A stretch of 64,000 nt of DNA from Triangularia verruculosa (Eukaryota > Ascomycota > Sordariomycetes > Sordariales > Podosporaceae): assembly GCA_033296885.1 (NCBI GenBank), contig MU863985.1:62001-126000 (forward strand), given 5' to 3'. The stretch's first letter is position 1. Each line of letters begins with the position of its first letter. The notes beneath the pieces were generated by a model. That model was given only the letters and a program-made list of their open reading frames with translations, did not search any database and was not told where the DNA came from. The position numbers and the translations under genes were made by a program. Below are positions 22,924 through 34,626 of the stretch, one piece after another.

Positions 22924-24076
22924 ATTGCAAAACTGTTTGTGTAAACGAGGAGAGATAATTGCATCAAAGCCACAGAGCACCACACCTTAGGGTTCTTATA
23001 TCTTGATTTTGAGGGTTACACAACCTTTTACCCTTCCAGAACTCATATGCAGGGGACTACGAATTACGATATCAGGTTAGGTAGGTAGTAGTAAGGGTGT
23101 AAGCGAAAGATCCTTCAACACGTCATTCACAGGTTGTTGGTGATATAGTCCGACAGCACAGCCACTGGCTTACCGGTTATATACACCTGGGCGATATTGA
23201 CATCGGACTCAGATGCCGGGCGAACAGACGATTAAACTTTGGCTTTGACATCCACCCCACAGTCTTCTACCGTCGTTACATCCAAAACTGAGTCGCATAA
23301 TACACAGGAGATGTCTCCTGGTGGGTATTTCTCCTGCCCCTTGTCCACTGGGATTCCAGAGCCTAACGATAAGATCACAGTGGATGTAATTGATAGCGTC
23401 ACTAGCCAAGCTCATGCAATTTCTAATCGAGCGACGGTAGATTCGGCCGGAAACACGTCCAAGAGCCAAGAACTGAATTTCAGCTTCTTACCTATGCGGG
23501 TTGTCCAACCTGGCTGATCTCGCGACCCAGCATCCATTTATGATGATGCTCGGAATAGTCGTGTCATGTCTATTGGTTTCGAGTTAGCTGTTAATGTCTC
23601 CGGGTCCAGTTTTAGTATTTGAAAAGAAGATATCAATTTGAGTTGCGAGACATGATGAGATTCTTTACTAGGTAGGTAGCTTCTGTGACATAGGTATCTA
23701 TGGGAGAAGCCGTTAGAACCTGTGACTTTACTTTGACACGGGACATTGATAAAACGAAGTAGCCGTATTGGCAATAATCTGAAAGATGGGAATAAGTCAA
23801 TGAGGATATGAGGTATTGTGAAAAGAAGACACAATATGAGGTCTTACCTTGGGATGGTGTAAGTGATCGAGGTACCTATTCAACAGCCTAAAACAGCTGT
23901 CTGACGGGTAGCCGCCAGCTGCCAGACTAAACAGCACGCAGCCGTTCCTGGTCGGCGGTGGTGGGGCGGGGATCAACCAATGAAGCGGGGAGCTTGTGCC
24001 GGGATATTTCGAATTGGAAATCGCGGACCAATTTTTGAGAGAGAGGGCAGAGCGATCACCATAGCCCACCGCCGCG
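22924..24076. other. Divergent intergenic region, S41 peptidase / uL15m
   Basis: 1.15 kb between divergent start codons. It contains AGGTAGGTAG-type motifs at about 23079 and 23670 and is AT-richer than its flanks. A 92-codon plus-strand frame at 23239 has no recognisable features. No gene is supported. Confidence 0.55.
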
Positions 24077-25031
24077 ATGCCCCCGAGATTACCGTTTGCG
24101 CAGGCGGCGCAATGCTGCCGAAGGGCCCTCGAGGTGCCACCAAAACAGCCGTCTCTCGTTTCCCTCTTCGCCGCGCTGTCTGTGCAGACCCGGAGCGCCT
24201 CGATCCTCGCCAACCTCTCTGACAACAAGGACGCCTACCACAAGCGCATTCGCAGAGGTCGTGGTGCCTCGTCCGGCTATGGCAAGACAGCCGGTCGTGG
24301 TATGAAGGGTACCAAGGCCCGTAACAAGGTCAACCCGTGGTTCCAGGGTGGTCAGACACCCCTCATCTTCAAGCATGGCCAAAAGGGCTTTGTCAACCAG
24401 TAGGTGTTCATCTGGAGCAGTTGCTGGAAGAGACAACCCCAAGCTAACACGCTTTAGCCGTGCGCCGGTAATGGCCGAACTCAACCTCGACCGATTGCAA
24501 ACCTGGATCGACACCGGTCGCCTGGATCCTACGAAAACGATCACCCCTCGGGAACTGGTGAAAGCTGGACTGGTCGGCATCAAGGACGGCATCAAGCTCC
24601 TCGCGCGCGGAAAGAATGAAATCAAGACACCGATCGACATTGTTGTCTCGCGGGCATCCGCCGCTGCCATTCTGGCTGTCGAGGCTGCTGGCGGCAAGAT
24701 CACCACCAGATACTACACAAAGGCAGCCATCAAGAACCTGGTGTCAGGCAAGAGTGTCCACACCGACAAGCCGCTTCCAATCGGACCCGAGCATGTTGAG
24801 AGTGTGCTGCAGCAGGCGAGGACGAGCAGGAAGCACTTCTACCGGTTGCCAGACCCGACAAGCAGATGGGATATTGAGTACTACCGGGATCCGGCACACA
24901 GAGGGTACCTGAGCCACACTTTGAAGACTGGCGAGTCGCCCAGTTTGTACTTCAAGGTGCCCGGAGAGAAGCCGCTTGTGGGCAAGAAGTCGAAGAAGGC
25001 TGCCGACGCAAGCGAAGAGAGACTCTTTTAG
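24077..25031 (+). CDS. MRPL10: Mitochondrial ribosomal protein uL15m
   Basis: Two exons, 24077-24399 and 24458-25031 (58-bp intron), giving 298 aa. The L15 signature is plain: RGRGASSGYGKTAGRGMKGT, then FQGGQTPL, and in exon 2 NLDRLQTWIDTGRLDP and PIDIVVSRASAAAILAVEAA. The N-terminal 50 residues are rich in Arg/Ser/Ala and poor in acidic residues, a mitochondrial targeting type, so it belongs to the large mitoribosomal subunit. The yeast equivalent is MRPL10/YmL10; the symbol is given on that basis. The C-terminal extension beyond bacterial L15 is normal for fungi. Confidence 0.94.
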
Positions 25032-25609
25032 GCCCTCCAAACCGGGGACCATGGGGGTTGTGTATTCTATAATGACAAAAATGTACTGTATGAGTTCTGC
25101 ATCGCACCATCTTCCATGATATCGCTCGCCAAGCTGTAGGCGACTGTCGTTGTGCTTGCAAGCCTGTGGCTGATGCGCGAATTTGTGGCGTCGTTCCTAC
25201 TGTGGCACCCGTGGACCTAGGTGGGTAGTAGCACAAGCTACCCCTGTCCGCCACTCCCCTGTAGGGGCCGGCGGCAGGAGCTGGTTTCGTCACAGTCCCT
25301 CCAATACTCCCCCCATTGATGGGCATCCTCCAACAACCGTCTTCCATGTCTCTTTGCCTCGGAACCGCTACTCGACATCGTCAAGAGACATCGTTGCAGC
25401 ATCTGTGGACTTTCAAGGACCTCTGTCTCTCTATCCAATGTATTTATGATATTCACAGCCGATCTCCTCTCTCATCGTGACTGGTCAACACCTTGCGCGT
25501 CTCGGTTGTGCAGCGCATTACGACGTCCGGACTGCGTCCAGTTTCTCCCTCGCTCTCTCTCCATTGCTTCCTTCTTAGCTCTTCATCCGTATCTTCCTCT
25601 TCTTCTACC
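25032..25609. other. Intergenic region and MVP1 promoter
   Basis: The 578 bp between the uL15m stop and the MVP1 start end in a C/T-rich leader (about 25545-25610) typical of fungal promoters. No gene is supported. Confidence 0.6.
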
Positions 25610-28238
25610 ATGTCTCTTTTTGGCAGCTCTCCACCGGAAGCCTCCCCGGGCATTGGGTCCAGCCACTTCGCAAACAGCAAAGCATCGCTCTTTGACGACG
25701 AGTCGCCCATGACTAAATCAACCTCGACGGCTCTCTTCGCAGACGATGATGCTGGGTCGGACTCGTCGCCCTGGGACATGCCGACGCCCCGCAAACATCA
25801 CACCCGCGCCGGTCTGATCCGCAACCTGCTCCCTGCCTCCGATGTGCCGGACAGCTACACCGAGGTGTTCGATGGCGTGTCCCGCGAGGACGGCAGTGGA
25901 GGTCGCATTACCTCTGGTGGCATCGCCAGAACATTAGCGGCTGCTAAGCTAGGTGCAGATGCCCAGGCACGCATTATGGGGATTGTGGCCCCTCCCGGCG
26001 GCAGCGAGGGCATCTCGCTGGAACGGGGCGAGTTCAATGTTCTGCTGGCCTTGATTGGTCTTGCCCAGGAAGGCGAGACGGTTAGCCTGGATGGTGTGGA
26101 TGAGCGACGCCGAAGTGAGTGATGTTTTCCCCACCCCGCATCATCGTTGTCTTTCCACATGTCTCTTGTCCTTGCTGCATCATGTTGCCGCCTGCCAATC
26201 GTTCTTGTCTTATCTTATCGCCGTCATCCTACGAAGCGTCAACCACTTCTGTTATTTCCCTCCTGCCGCATCACACTGCGCCGAGGACGACCTACCTTGG
26301 TCATTGGACCAAGCTAACCTCGTTGCGTCAATCCCCCAGGTTTACCCCAGCCCAAGCTCCACGGCCTCATCGACAGCACGCCAGTCCCAGTCTTGCCCCA
26401 TCTTGCCGAACTGGGTGCCAAACCACCTCAGCGACCGGTGTCCCCTCCTGCGTCAGCCCACAAGCCGCTTCCTTCTCCTCGTCAGCATCGCACCATCAGA
26501 AAGGCGTCCATGGACTACCCGGAGGATCCGTGGAACACGCCTGACGTGCACAAGAACCACAATCACGGGCCCGACCCTCCCCGATCCAATGGCAGCGATG
26601 TCCCCGCTACGGCGCCCGTTGCGAACGGGAGCGGCTTGTTCAGCACGAGCCCACAGGCCACGATGCCGGGCCGCACAACGTCCACATTCACGACCAGTGC
26701 ACCCCCGTCCACTTCGGGGCCAGTAGCAGAGTCGGTAGGCACATGGGGATTTTTCGATGGGAACCCGTCCTCGGCGGGCGGTTTCAGGAGCCAGGGCGTC
26801 AACCCTCCTGTCTCGTTCCCCGGCAATGAAGGGGTACGAGAGCCTGAAATTGTTCAGCCCCCCGTCCCGGCACCTAGCAGGACCATCGGAGGCGGACGAG
26901 CGGGCTCGGCCGTGGAAGAGAACATACTGGTCACGTTGATGCCCGAGAAGGAGGGCATGTTCTTGTTCCAGCACCACAACTACGAAGTCTCCAGCACAAG
27001 ACGAGCCAGCAAGGTGATTAGACGGTATAGCGATTTTGTATGGCTCCTGGACTGTTTGCACAAGCGATATCCCTTTCGGGTCCTGCCGCTCTTACCGCCC
27101 AAGCGGGTTGCAGGTACGAATAACAATAATCCTCTTCCAAGGTGGCCAGGAACGACACTAACATGTAGGCAGTCAATGGAAATCACTTGTCCAACGATGG
27201 TGCCTTCATTGAGAAGAGACGCCGCGGTCTGGCTAGGTTCCTCAGCGCGCTTGTTCGCCATCCGGTTTTGAGCCAGGAGCAGATGGTCATCATGTTTCTG
27301 ACTGTCCCCACCGTGAGTAGTTTCCCAGCCCTCTTCGTTGCTGTGTCGAAACTGATCCAAGGAGCCCCAGGAACTCTCGGTCTGGCGGAAGCAGGCCACC
27401 ATCTCCATACAGGATGAGTTTGCCGGTCGCTCTTTTGCCCCCGGGCTGGAAGACTCCCTCCCACAGACGCTGGAGGAACTCTTCAGCCGCACCCGTGCCG
27501 GAGTTCGACGGAGCGCTGAGCTGTACATTACAGTTTGCAACATCATGGACCGACTTGTCAAGCGCTCTGAGGGTGTAGCAGCGGATCATGCGCGGGTGGC
27601 GCTTACCTTGACGTCCCTGACAGAAGCCAGTGCCGACACGTATGCCACCGACACCAACGAAGTTCCCTTGCTCAATGACGGCCTCCAGGCAATGAGTCGA
27701 CATTTGCGCACGGCGCAGGGTCTATTGGAAGATGAAGCTCGTGCGTGGGACGAAGGCGTATTGGAAGACCTGAAGCGCCAGAGAGATGCGCTGGTCAGTC
27801 TGAGAGATCTTTTTGACCGAAGGGAGAGGCTCGACAAGGACAATATCCCTCAACTGGAGCGCCGCATTGCCACCAACGAGACACGCCTTGCTGCTCTGCG
27901 TGCCAAGCCAGAAGGGATGGTAAAACCGGGCGAGGTGGAAAAGGTGGTGGAGGCCATCATCAAGGTTGGTTTGAGATTCGCTTATCAAAAGGAGACTAGA
28001 ATGTGGTACTAACGCAGCGTTACTTTAGGACAAGGAGTCGATTGTCAACCAGCACAATCGGTCCGTTTTTGTCAAGGAATGCATTCGCGATGAGTTGGTC
28101 GTTTTCCAGCAAACCCAGTACCACGTCTCTCGATGGAACCAGGATTGGGCCCAAGAGCGCGTCAAATACTCGGAAATGCTGGCCGACAACTGGCGCCGGC
28201 TCATTGACGAACTTGAGGGCATGCCGCTCGGAGATTAG
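25610..28238 (+). CDS. MVP1: Sorting nexin Mvp1 (PX-BAR)
   Basis: Five exons: 25610-26114, 26340-27113, 27173-27312, 27371-27964 and 28029-28238, all junctions in frame, 740 aa. The first 350 residues are low-complexity (Pro/Ser/Thr). A PX domain follows (about 359-490) with the phosphoinositide-binding RRYSDF and the proline loop VLPLLPPKRVAVNG. Residues about 510-735 are helical and BAR-like, including VCNIMDRLVKRSEGVAADHA and the C-terminal VFKECIRDELVVFQ type region. This order is that of yeast Mvp1 / animal SNX8, which acts on endosomes in retrograde sorting and vacuolar protein sorting. The first intron (225 bp) is longer than the others. The start was chosen as the first ATG after a pyrimidine-rich leader. 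Confidence 0.93.
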
Positions 28239-29862
28239 AGGCCTCGCCGAGATGGGCACTCGCTTCAACAGAGTCAAGTGATGCGTGGTGAAAGGCGTAG
28301 TGAGAGGCTGGTTAGTCCAAAGACACTCCAGGTACCACATTTGAGTGTTGTATCAGACAGTGGCGCCCGACGGGACAGCGGCTACAATGCGGTTAGCTCG
28401 ATAGGATTTACCTGGCTGTCTCCTGTCAACGGCAGTCAACGATCAGACGAAACACCGGGGACGGAAGAGATGGGCACACGTCAACTACAATGATTGGAGG
28501 ACTATGTGATGGGCAACAGGATCAACACTTGAGATTGAAAGCATGCAAGACGTTGGCGATGCGGCATGAAAGTAGTATATTGTTCAGTGGAGGTTGGAAC
28601 ATGTATCCTTTTCCTTGTTTCTGGCGCTATCCACACACATCATTCATGGGCGGAGTTTATTTATGTTGTCTTGGGATGGACGGAAGGCTGTATATATGTA
28701 TTCTTTATGTTTTTTGGCAGGGACGCTGCCCCCCAAGTGTTGCGATACCCCTTTACTTAGCAAAGCATTCTTTCACTTGCGAGCTGTGACTCTGGAAAAT
28801 GGTCTGTCCCACTCAAGACACAGCATTTTGCCGGATATTTACCCCTTCAAATCGTAAGGAGGCCTGGTCAACTCTAGATGTGGCCCAAGGAGTCACTATG
28901 TCGGGTGCTGTGTTGGCTCGACATGTCTTGTATTACCTCCTGTGAGATGTAGCTGAGCTTTAAAAGACTCGACGGCGAAAAGCGTGAGATAAAGGCCGAG
29001 ACTATGCCACCACCAAGGCCGTGAATGTCACAATGGATGCAGCAGCAGCTCCACGCCGGGCACCGTGACAGGCGCGCTAGTGGCAGCGAGACGGTGAATG
29101 CACCCGCCAAAAGAAATCCCCGCGGGTGCCAAGATAGCTGCCAGACGCCGGTGATAGCGATCCACTGGCGGGCACACCCAACCTCAAGGGAACTGGAACC
29201 TGAAGGGTCCCGCCATGACGTTGTTCAGCCTTGCCAGCCCAAGACACCGCATTCCGGTCTGACTCCTTCTTTGCAAGCCCGCGACACATTCAACAAGTTT
29301 CTCGCCGTGCCCTGTGCCATCAACCATCAGTATATCTGGGCCCTGTCCCCGACCGTTGCTTTTCAACATCGCCCACAACAAGCGAATACGCCTTTCTCTG
29401 TCGCTGTCTGTCTGCTACGTACCCCGCAATTCGGATCAGAGACCCGAACAGGCGTTTAGGCCCTTTTCGACCTCCCCCCTTTCGCTTGGCGACCGAACCC
29501 GACCACCAGCCCTCCCCTCTTCTGCCTGCACAGAACGTGGCTTCGACAGACGCGGACACGAAAAAAAGGCACGACGTGATCGCCTCGGCAGTCGACGTCT
29601 AGGGCTTTTATTGACATAACGAACGACAAGCTACCAGCCAGCCCAGCCACCCCCCTACCGTTTGCGACGAGACCTGGAACACTGCCGTGCGATACGATAG
29701 CGTGCGATACGACAGCGTGCGGATTGCTTCTTGTCCAGCTCTCGTGTCGGACAAGAAAAATACCTTTCTCAAGGTTGCTGAACATATCTGCTGGGTTTCC
29801 AGGTTCTCGCTAGCATTGCGCCTTTGCGACGCCTTCCGCGAGCTGCGCTTGTTGGGGTTTAA
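28239..29862. other. Intergenic region and DCN1 upstream region
   Basis: 1.6 kb without a supportable gene. The right part is probably the DCN1 promoter and leader and includes a 15-bp tandem repeat (29686-29722). Short frames occur on both strands but none carries a domain. Confidence 0.55.
29686..29722. repeat. 15-bp tandem repeat in DCN1 upstream region
   Basis: CGTGCGATACGATAG is followed by a copy with one change (CGTGCGATACGACAG) and by a partial third copy (CGTGCG). It lies about 140 bp before the DCN1 start codon. Confidence 0.75.
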
Positions 29863-32062
29863 ATGCAAGCCGCCATGCCGTCAACAACCACACAACGGCG
29901 CCTGGCCTCGCAGTTCGTCGAGGCCACAAATGCGTCTCGAGAAAGTGCGCAGTTGGTGGGTTAAGCTCTCTCTCTCCCTCGTCCCGTCATACCGTATGGC
30001 CGAAAACCCCCCTTTCTTTCGGGCCGATATCAACTACTATGGACCTCTCTATCCTTGCTCCCGCATGACCCGCGCTGACACCTGGGTGAATGCGACAGTA
30101 CCTGAAGAATGCCAACTACGATCTCAATGCCGCTGTGAACAGGTCAGTCCGGTTTCTATTTCCCAATATTCGTATCGGTGTTCCGATTTTAGCTACCGCT
30201 TTCCCTCCCGTCCATCCCCTCCTCCACCCTCTCCTTATTATTCTGCCGCCAGTGCTAGGCGCACCGTCCGGCTACCGCACACCCCCACTGGGTTCCCTGC
30301 TCGAAGCGGCTCCCATCCCGGAGACAGGAAAATAGTCCTGTTGTCGGGCTGGCGATGGATAAGGAGGCTCTTCCGGCCTCCACTCTCTCCGAGAGGGACG
30401 GCAAAAGCATGGACCTAATTATCTGGGGAGGGGGCAGCCGTGGAAGTGTTCTGGAAGAAGAGATCGGCATTGCGACACCATGTCTCATATAAGCTTTCGC
30501 GACTCGACAAAAACATTGGCCATCCCCCTCCCCCTCTTGTGCAACTCTCCTTTTTCCCGGTCTTTTTTTTTTTTTTTTTTTTTCAATCTTCATCTTCATC
30601 TTCTTCCTCATTAGACTTCGTGGCACGTCAAGCCATTATGAAGGCGTCGAGTCCAGGCGGCACTCTGTGGCTTGTTGAAGGTTTCCAGTGGAGCCGGTCT
30701 GATCTCTAAACGTTGGACTTGGAAACTCTCTGAGCAACCGATGTCATAACTCTTTTGCCAATTCCCATCCGATAGCCTGCTCCTTCCCCCGACAATGGGG
30801 AAAAGTCGCGGGTCTGAAGGCAGCAACGGGCACAGTGGATTCCGCGCCTTGTTTGCATCGTGCTTTCACAAACGGCCAGAGCAACCTCCAGCGAAGTCAC
30901 CTCCCAGTGAAGGAGCGACCGAGACGGACAGCGGCGACTCATCGCTGCATTCTCTGCCCAACCCCAACCCAGATCCAAAACCTCCTCCCACCACCAAACA
31001 CCCAGCCATCATGCCCAAGGCTCCGAAAAAGTCAAGGGTGGCCGCCCCCCAGCCGACGATGCCATATCGCTCCCCCGATGCTGCAGCCAAGGGGGGGAAG
31101 TCCAAGGGGAAGCACAAGTCACCACTGAAGTTTGTTTTTCTCTGTGCAGCGCCATCTGCCAGTCCGGGATGCGGATCCAAGTACTGACCTTGTCTTTCTT
31201 TCCAGGTATTTCTCTGCGCATGATGGAGCCTCAGGCGCGAGACAGCAAGAGGCAGATGCACGTAAGAAGCAGTTAGAAGCCATCTTTGACGATTTCGAGA
31301 CCGGTAAGTTCTAGCCATCAGTCCTAGACGATTCGAAACTGACACCCCGGACCAGAGGAGGACAAAAACGACAACCACGACAGCGGGGACCCGGCTCTGG
31401 GAGCCGACTCATCCATGCGGTACCTGGAAGCCGTGGGCGCTTCCCCTGCCGACTACAGCTTGCTCGTGGTGTGTGAGATCGTCAAAGCACAAACTATCGG
31501 CGAAATCACCAAGGAAGGATTTGTCGAAGGCTGGAACGAGGTCATCGAAAATCTCGACCCCGCCGTCAAGCCCGAGTTGGCCGCTCAGAAACGCCATGTT
31601 CAGTCTCGGATGAAGCAGGTTTCGCGGGATTCAGCCTATTATAAGAAGCTTTACCAACACGCCTTCGTCGTTGGCAAAACCAACAAGGCTATGGCCATGG
31701 ACATGGCTTGTGCGATGTGGGGGATGCTCTTCGACGCCGAGATTGGACACGAGTGGAAAACCGCCAAGGTCAACTGGCTGGAGAATTGGCAAAAGTACCT
31801 GGAGGAGAAGTTTTATGTTCCACCACCGAATCCAGACCTCCCCGAAGACGAAAACAACAAGGGGAAGTGGACGCGGACAGTGAGCAAGGACTTGTGGAAC
31901 CAGACGTTGGTTTTCGCCAACAAGACGCTGGAAGACGAGTCCCTCGGCTTTTGGTCCGAGGAGCAAGCCTGGCCGGGTATCATGGACGATTTTGTGGTCT
32001 GGTGCCGGGAGAAGGGCGTCGTGGCCACAAAGTCCAAAGACGACATGGAGGTGGACGAGTGA
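29863..32062 (+). CDS. DCN1: Defective-in-cullin-neddylation protein 1 (DCN1)
   Basis: Four exons: 29863-29955, 30099-30142, 31206-31303 and 31356-32062, giving 313 aa. Exons 1-3 build a UBA-like domain (residues about 10-50: QFVEATNASRESAQL then YLKNANYDLNAAVNRYF). The rest is the PONY (potentiating neddylation) domain, including ADYSLLVVCEIVKAQ, ITKEGFVEGWNEV and the typical ending WPGIMDDFVVWCREKG, with an acidic tail. Dcn1 acts as an E3-like scaffold that helps Ubc12 attach Nedd8/Rub1 to cullins. A second ATG at 29875 is an alternative start. Intron 2 is 1063 bp, very long for this genome, and contains a possible alternative first exon (separate entry). A possible AATAAA lies at 32287. 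Confidence 0.92.
30563..30583 (+). repeat. T21 homopolymer followed by C/T-rich tract
   Basis: A run of 21 T residues leads into TTCATC-type repeats ending near 30612. It lies inside the long DCN1 intron, 212 bp upstream of the candidate internal ATG, and resembles the pyrimidine-rich tracts of fungal promoters. Confidence 0.7.
30795..31129 (+). CDS. Candidate alternative first exon of DCN1
   Basis: Inside intron 2 of DCN1 an ATG in good context (ACAATGG) opens a frame beginning MGKSRGSEGSNG and running through Pro/Lys/Ser-rich sequence to KHKSPL. A GTTTGT donor after 31129 leaves the exon in phase 2, exactly what exon 3 at 31206 requires. The resulting intron is 76 bp, with a TACTGAC branch site near 31181. 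The product would be 379 aa: a new N-terminus on the complete PONY domain without the UBA-like part. Gly at position 2 recalls N-myristoylated metazoan DCNL3, but Lys at position 3 does not suit the usual myristoylation pattern. This could also be a chance open frame in an intron. Confidence 0.35.
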
Positions 32063-32771
32063 AGGGAAGCCCATAATCAGGACCCTCCCCTGGACGGTTT
32101 ACATGGACTTTGACAGGGGAGCGGTCGGGGCACTGCGTTTCTGGTCTCAGGGAGCGAGGAAGCGTCAGCAGGTTTGCATAGGACGTGCTGTGCCTGGGGT
32201 GGGCACACGGAGTAAACGCATTTGTTACGGCGTTATTTGTGCGGGCTGATATGGTGGGGAAAGCATCAAACACTATGATAGACCAAAATAAATATTCCAC
32301 CAACTCGATTGGAGCCTGGCTGGCGTAGAAGGCTGCAGGGAATGCATTCTTGTCAACGGGTCATGGACATCTTGGGCAAGGTCTCCAGCCCTTTTGTTTG
32401 AGATGGTCTCTCTGACGGCTGCTGTGTTTGAACTACCGTCGTGCTCTTTCCGTACTGTGTTCCAAAGAGGATGCTAAGTCGGAAACCGTAGGGAAGACTT
32501 TGCATAGTGCAACTATTTCGGCTTTCTTGCCCTGAAAAATGAAGCCCGCCATTCTCTCCGATGTCCACATTTCCCCGAGATATTTGTATAGCGGTAGTAC
32601 ATATCATACACGTTTTCTTCCCCCTTGAACCCCCGCTCCTTCCTTCTATTTCATAAGTCCACTCCTTTCATAGTCCCTTGGGTATCCCATTTTGTCCTTT
32701 TTTTAAATAATCCCTTTCACCAGCCTCTGCCAATCCGCCCCCTCCTCCTCCTGCCCCTCCTCGTTTTATTT
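32063..32771. other. Convergent 3' intergenic region, DCN1 / bS6m
   Basis: 709 bp between the stop codons of two convergent genes. Contains AATAAA at 32287-32292 (plus) and AT/T-rich sequence near 32700-32712 that may serve 3'-end formation on the minus strand. No gene is supported. Confidence 0.6.
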
Positions 32772-33297
32772 TTACGCCTCGCCTTCCAGCTTGTCCCACC
32801 GGATCTCACCAAACTTGCTCAGCGTCTCGAGCTTCCCGTTGCCGAGCTTGACGTTGGCCGACCGGATGACGCGCACGTCGAGGGCGAGCGTCTTGCGGAC
32901 CTGCTCGTTGGCCTTGATGCCGCAGTCGTACCGCATGATGAAGTAGTGGCCCTTTGTGTGGCGCTGCTGGCCGCGGGAGATGGCCTGGGGGAGGGAGAAG
33001 GTGCCCCAGTTGCGGATGTCGCGGATGACGCCGCCCTGCTGGAGGATGATCTTGCCGGCTGTGAGGACCAGTCTGTTGAGTTTGAAAACAAGAGGGGGGG
33101 AGAATGTTAGTCGGGCGAGGGGCGCGCTTTTGAGCGGTGGTAGGGAGGGGTGAGGAGGACGGACTCTTTTACTTCGGGAAGATGCCCGGCGCGGACCTGG
33201 AGCGGGAGAGCGTTGGTTAACTGTTTTTTCTTTTTTGAAAGGGTTGATATTCGGGAGGCTTGGCGGGACATACGATGCCGATTGTCTCGTACAACAT
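32772..33297 (-). CDS. MRP17: Mitochondrial ribosomal protein bS6m
   Basis: Three exons: 33297-33274, 33196-33165 and 33072-32772, giving 118 aa. The frame reads MLYETIGIVRAGHLPEVKE, then LVLTAGKIILQQGGVIRDI, RNWGTFSLPQAISRGQQRHT and KGHYFIMRYDCG, a clear S6 fold with the fungal mitochondrial spacing; no separate presequence is needed in this family. Yeast Mrp17 is the counterpart in the small mitoribosomal subunit. The first exon is only 24 bp. The donor after exon 2 (GTCCGT) is weak, but it is the only one that restores the frame. Large open frames on the same DNA in other phases are shadows. Confidence 0.9.
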
Positions 33298-34626
33298 GGT
33301 GCCGTGGTCTGTCTCGTTGGGGTGTGTATGTGTTGGCGGCGCCTTTGTCGTTTTGTGGCTTCGTGGGGGTCGATTTACTTTCGTTCAGGCGGGGCTAGTT
33401 GACAACCCAGTTATTCGCTTCGCCTTCGCCCGTCTTCAATGAAAGGGATCGGTGTCGTTGGGAGGTGGCGCTTGCGACAGGTCAAATCAATGGCTGCTGC
33501 TGCGCTGGAGCTTCGGGGGCCAGAGGTTCAACGGTCGCAGCTTCGACTCCAGCGGTATCTTCCGCTGGTCTGCTCTGCTGTGAGCACACACACTGCTCGG
33601 GAAATTTTGACGGCAAGTGCCGAGGGTGGGTTTTCTGCCACAGGGATCCTTGGGCGCAAGGCTACACCGCCTTGCGCAGAAGGCTGCCAAGAATTACAAG
33701 GCCATTGACACTGCCGAGTGTTATTCTCCTGGAATGGACTTGTGAATTGGAGATTGATCCTTTTTATACATGTATAGAAAGTTTTGAAGGATCTTGTCAA
33801 AGTCTCGGTCCTGCTCCTGTAGTGAACCTTTCGATTGCTTGCTACACTGCACTGTCTACCCGAGCTTTCGCTTTCTTTCCATCCGAGCTTCCAATACAAC
33901 TGGAAATGGTAGATTGGAAGCTCAGATAGCTTATCTCCTTGTTGTTTAATCTCAACTTTGATGAACAGGAACTCGTCTTAGTAGGATCCTAAATCCCACT
34001 GAGGCCAGTGTCATGCTTTAACTGAAGCAACTCATTAGGCTGTTACATACCCAAACCCCCATTGCATAAGGAAGGATGAACTCATTTGCAAAAAATGACT
34101 TATACACGGCGAGTTATTTGCGTTTAGCAAGTCGGTCGTGGACCACAACAGCAAGACACCTTTGAATGAAATAAATGTGTCCTCTATTTGTACCTATCTT
34201 AGGTGCCACACTCGTCTCTGTCCTGACGTACACGTATATTTTACATGCTACACTCAACTATTGATTTCTAGGATTACACTTATTTTGTCAGTACGTCGCC
34301 ATACTTCCTCCGTCCCACCCAACTCCCGCTAATTAATAGTAAAACCACCGCTCCCCCCGTTGTCCACGCGTCTGAACTCCTCTCCCTAATTTTCCCAGGA
34401 CAAAAGAAACGAAGCCTAAAGATCCTCACAGGTAAGCTGTTATAACTGCACAAGGACAAGAGCTGAGCGAACATTTTGAAGGAATTTAAAACAAAGAGAA
34501 AAAAACAAAATCTGTCGGAAGGAATGCAAAGTCTGTACCATGCCCATTGTTCGGTCGGGCAACTCCATCATTGTGTCGCAGGTAGCCTGCTACATCTAGT
34601 TCGCCATCTCACAGGAGAGTCTTCCG
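33298..34626. other. Intergenic region, bS6m promoter and 3' end of next gene
   Basis: 1.3 kb with no supportable gene. A plus-strand frame at 33399-33929 has no domain and lies in the probable bS6m promoter. The right half is AT-richer. Confidence 0.5.

Noticed and set aside
23239..23517. 92-codon plus-strand frame
   Set aside because: Ser/Thr-rich without a signal peptide or domain; lies in an intergenic promoter region.
32819..33091. 90-codon Ser/Arg-rich minus frame
   Set aside because: Shadow of the third exon of bS6m in another phase.
33399..33929. 176-codon plus-strand frame
   Set aside because: No domain or exon support; sits in the upstream region of bS6m.
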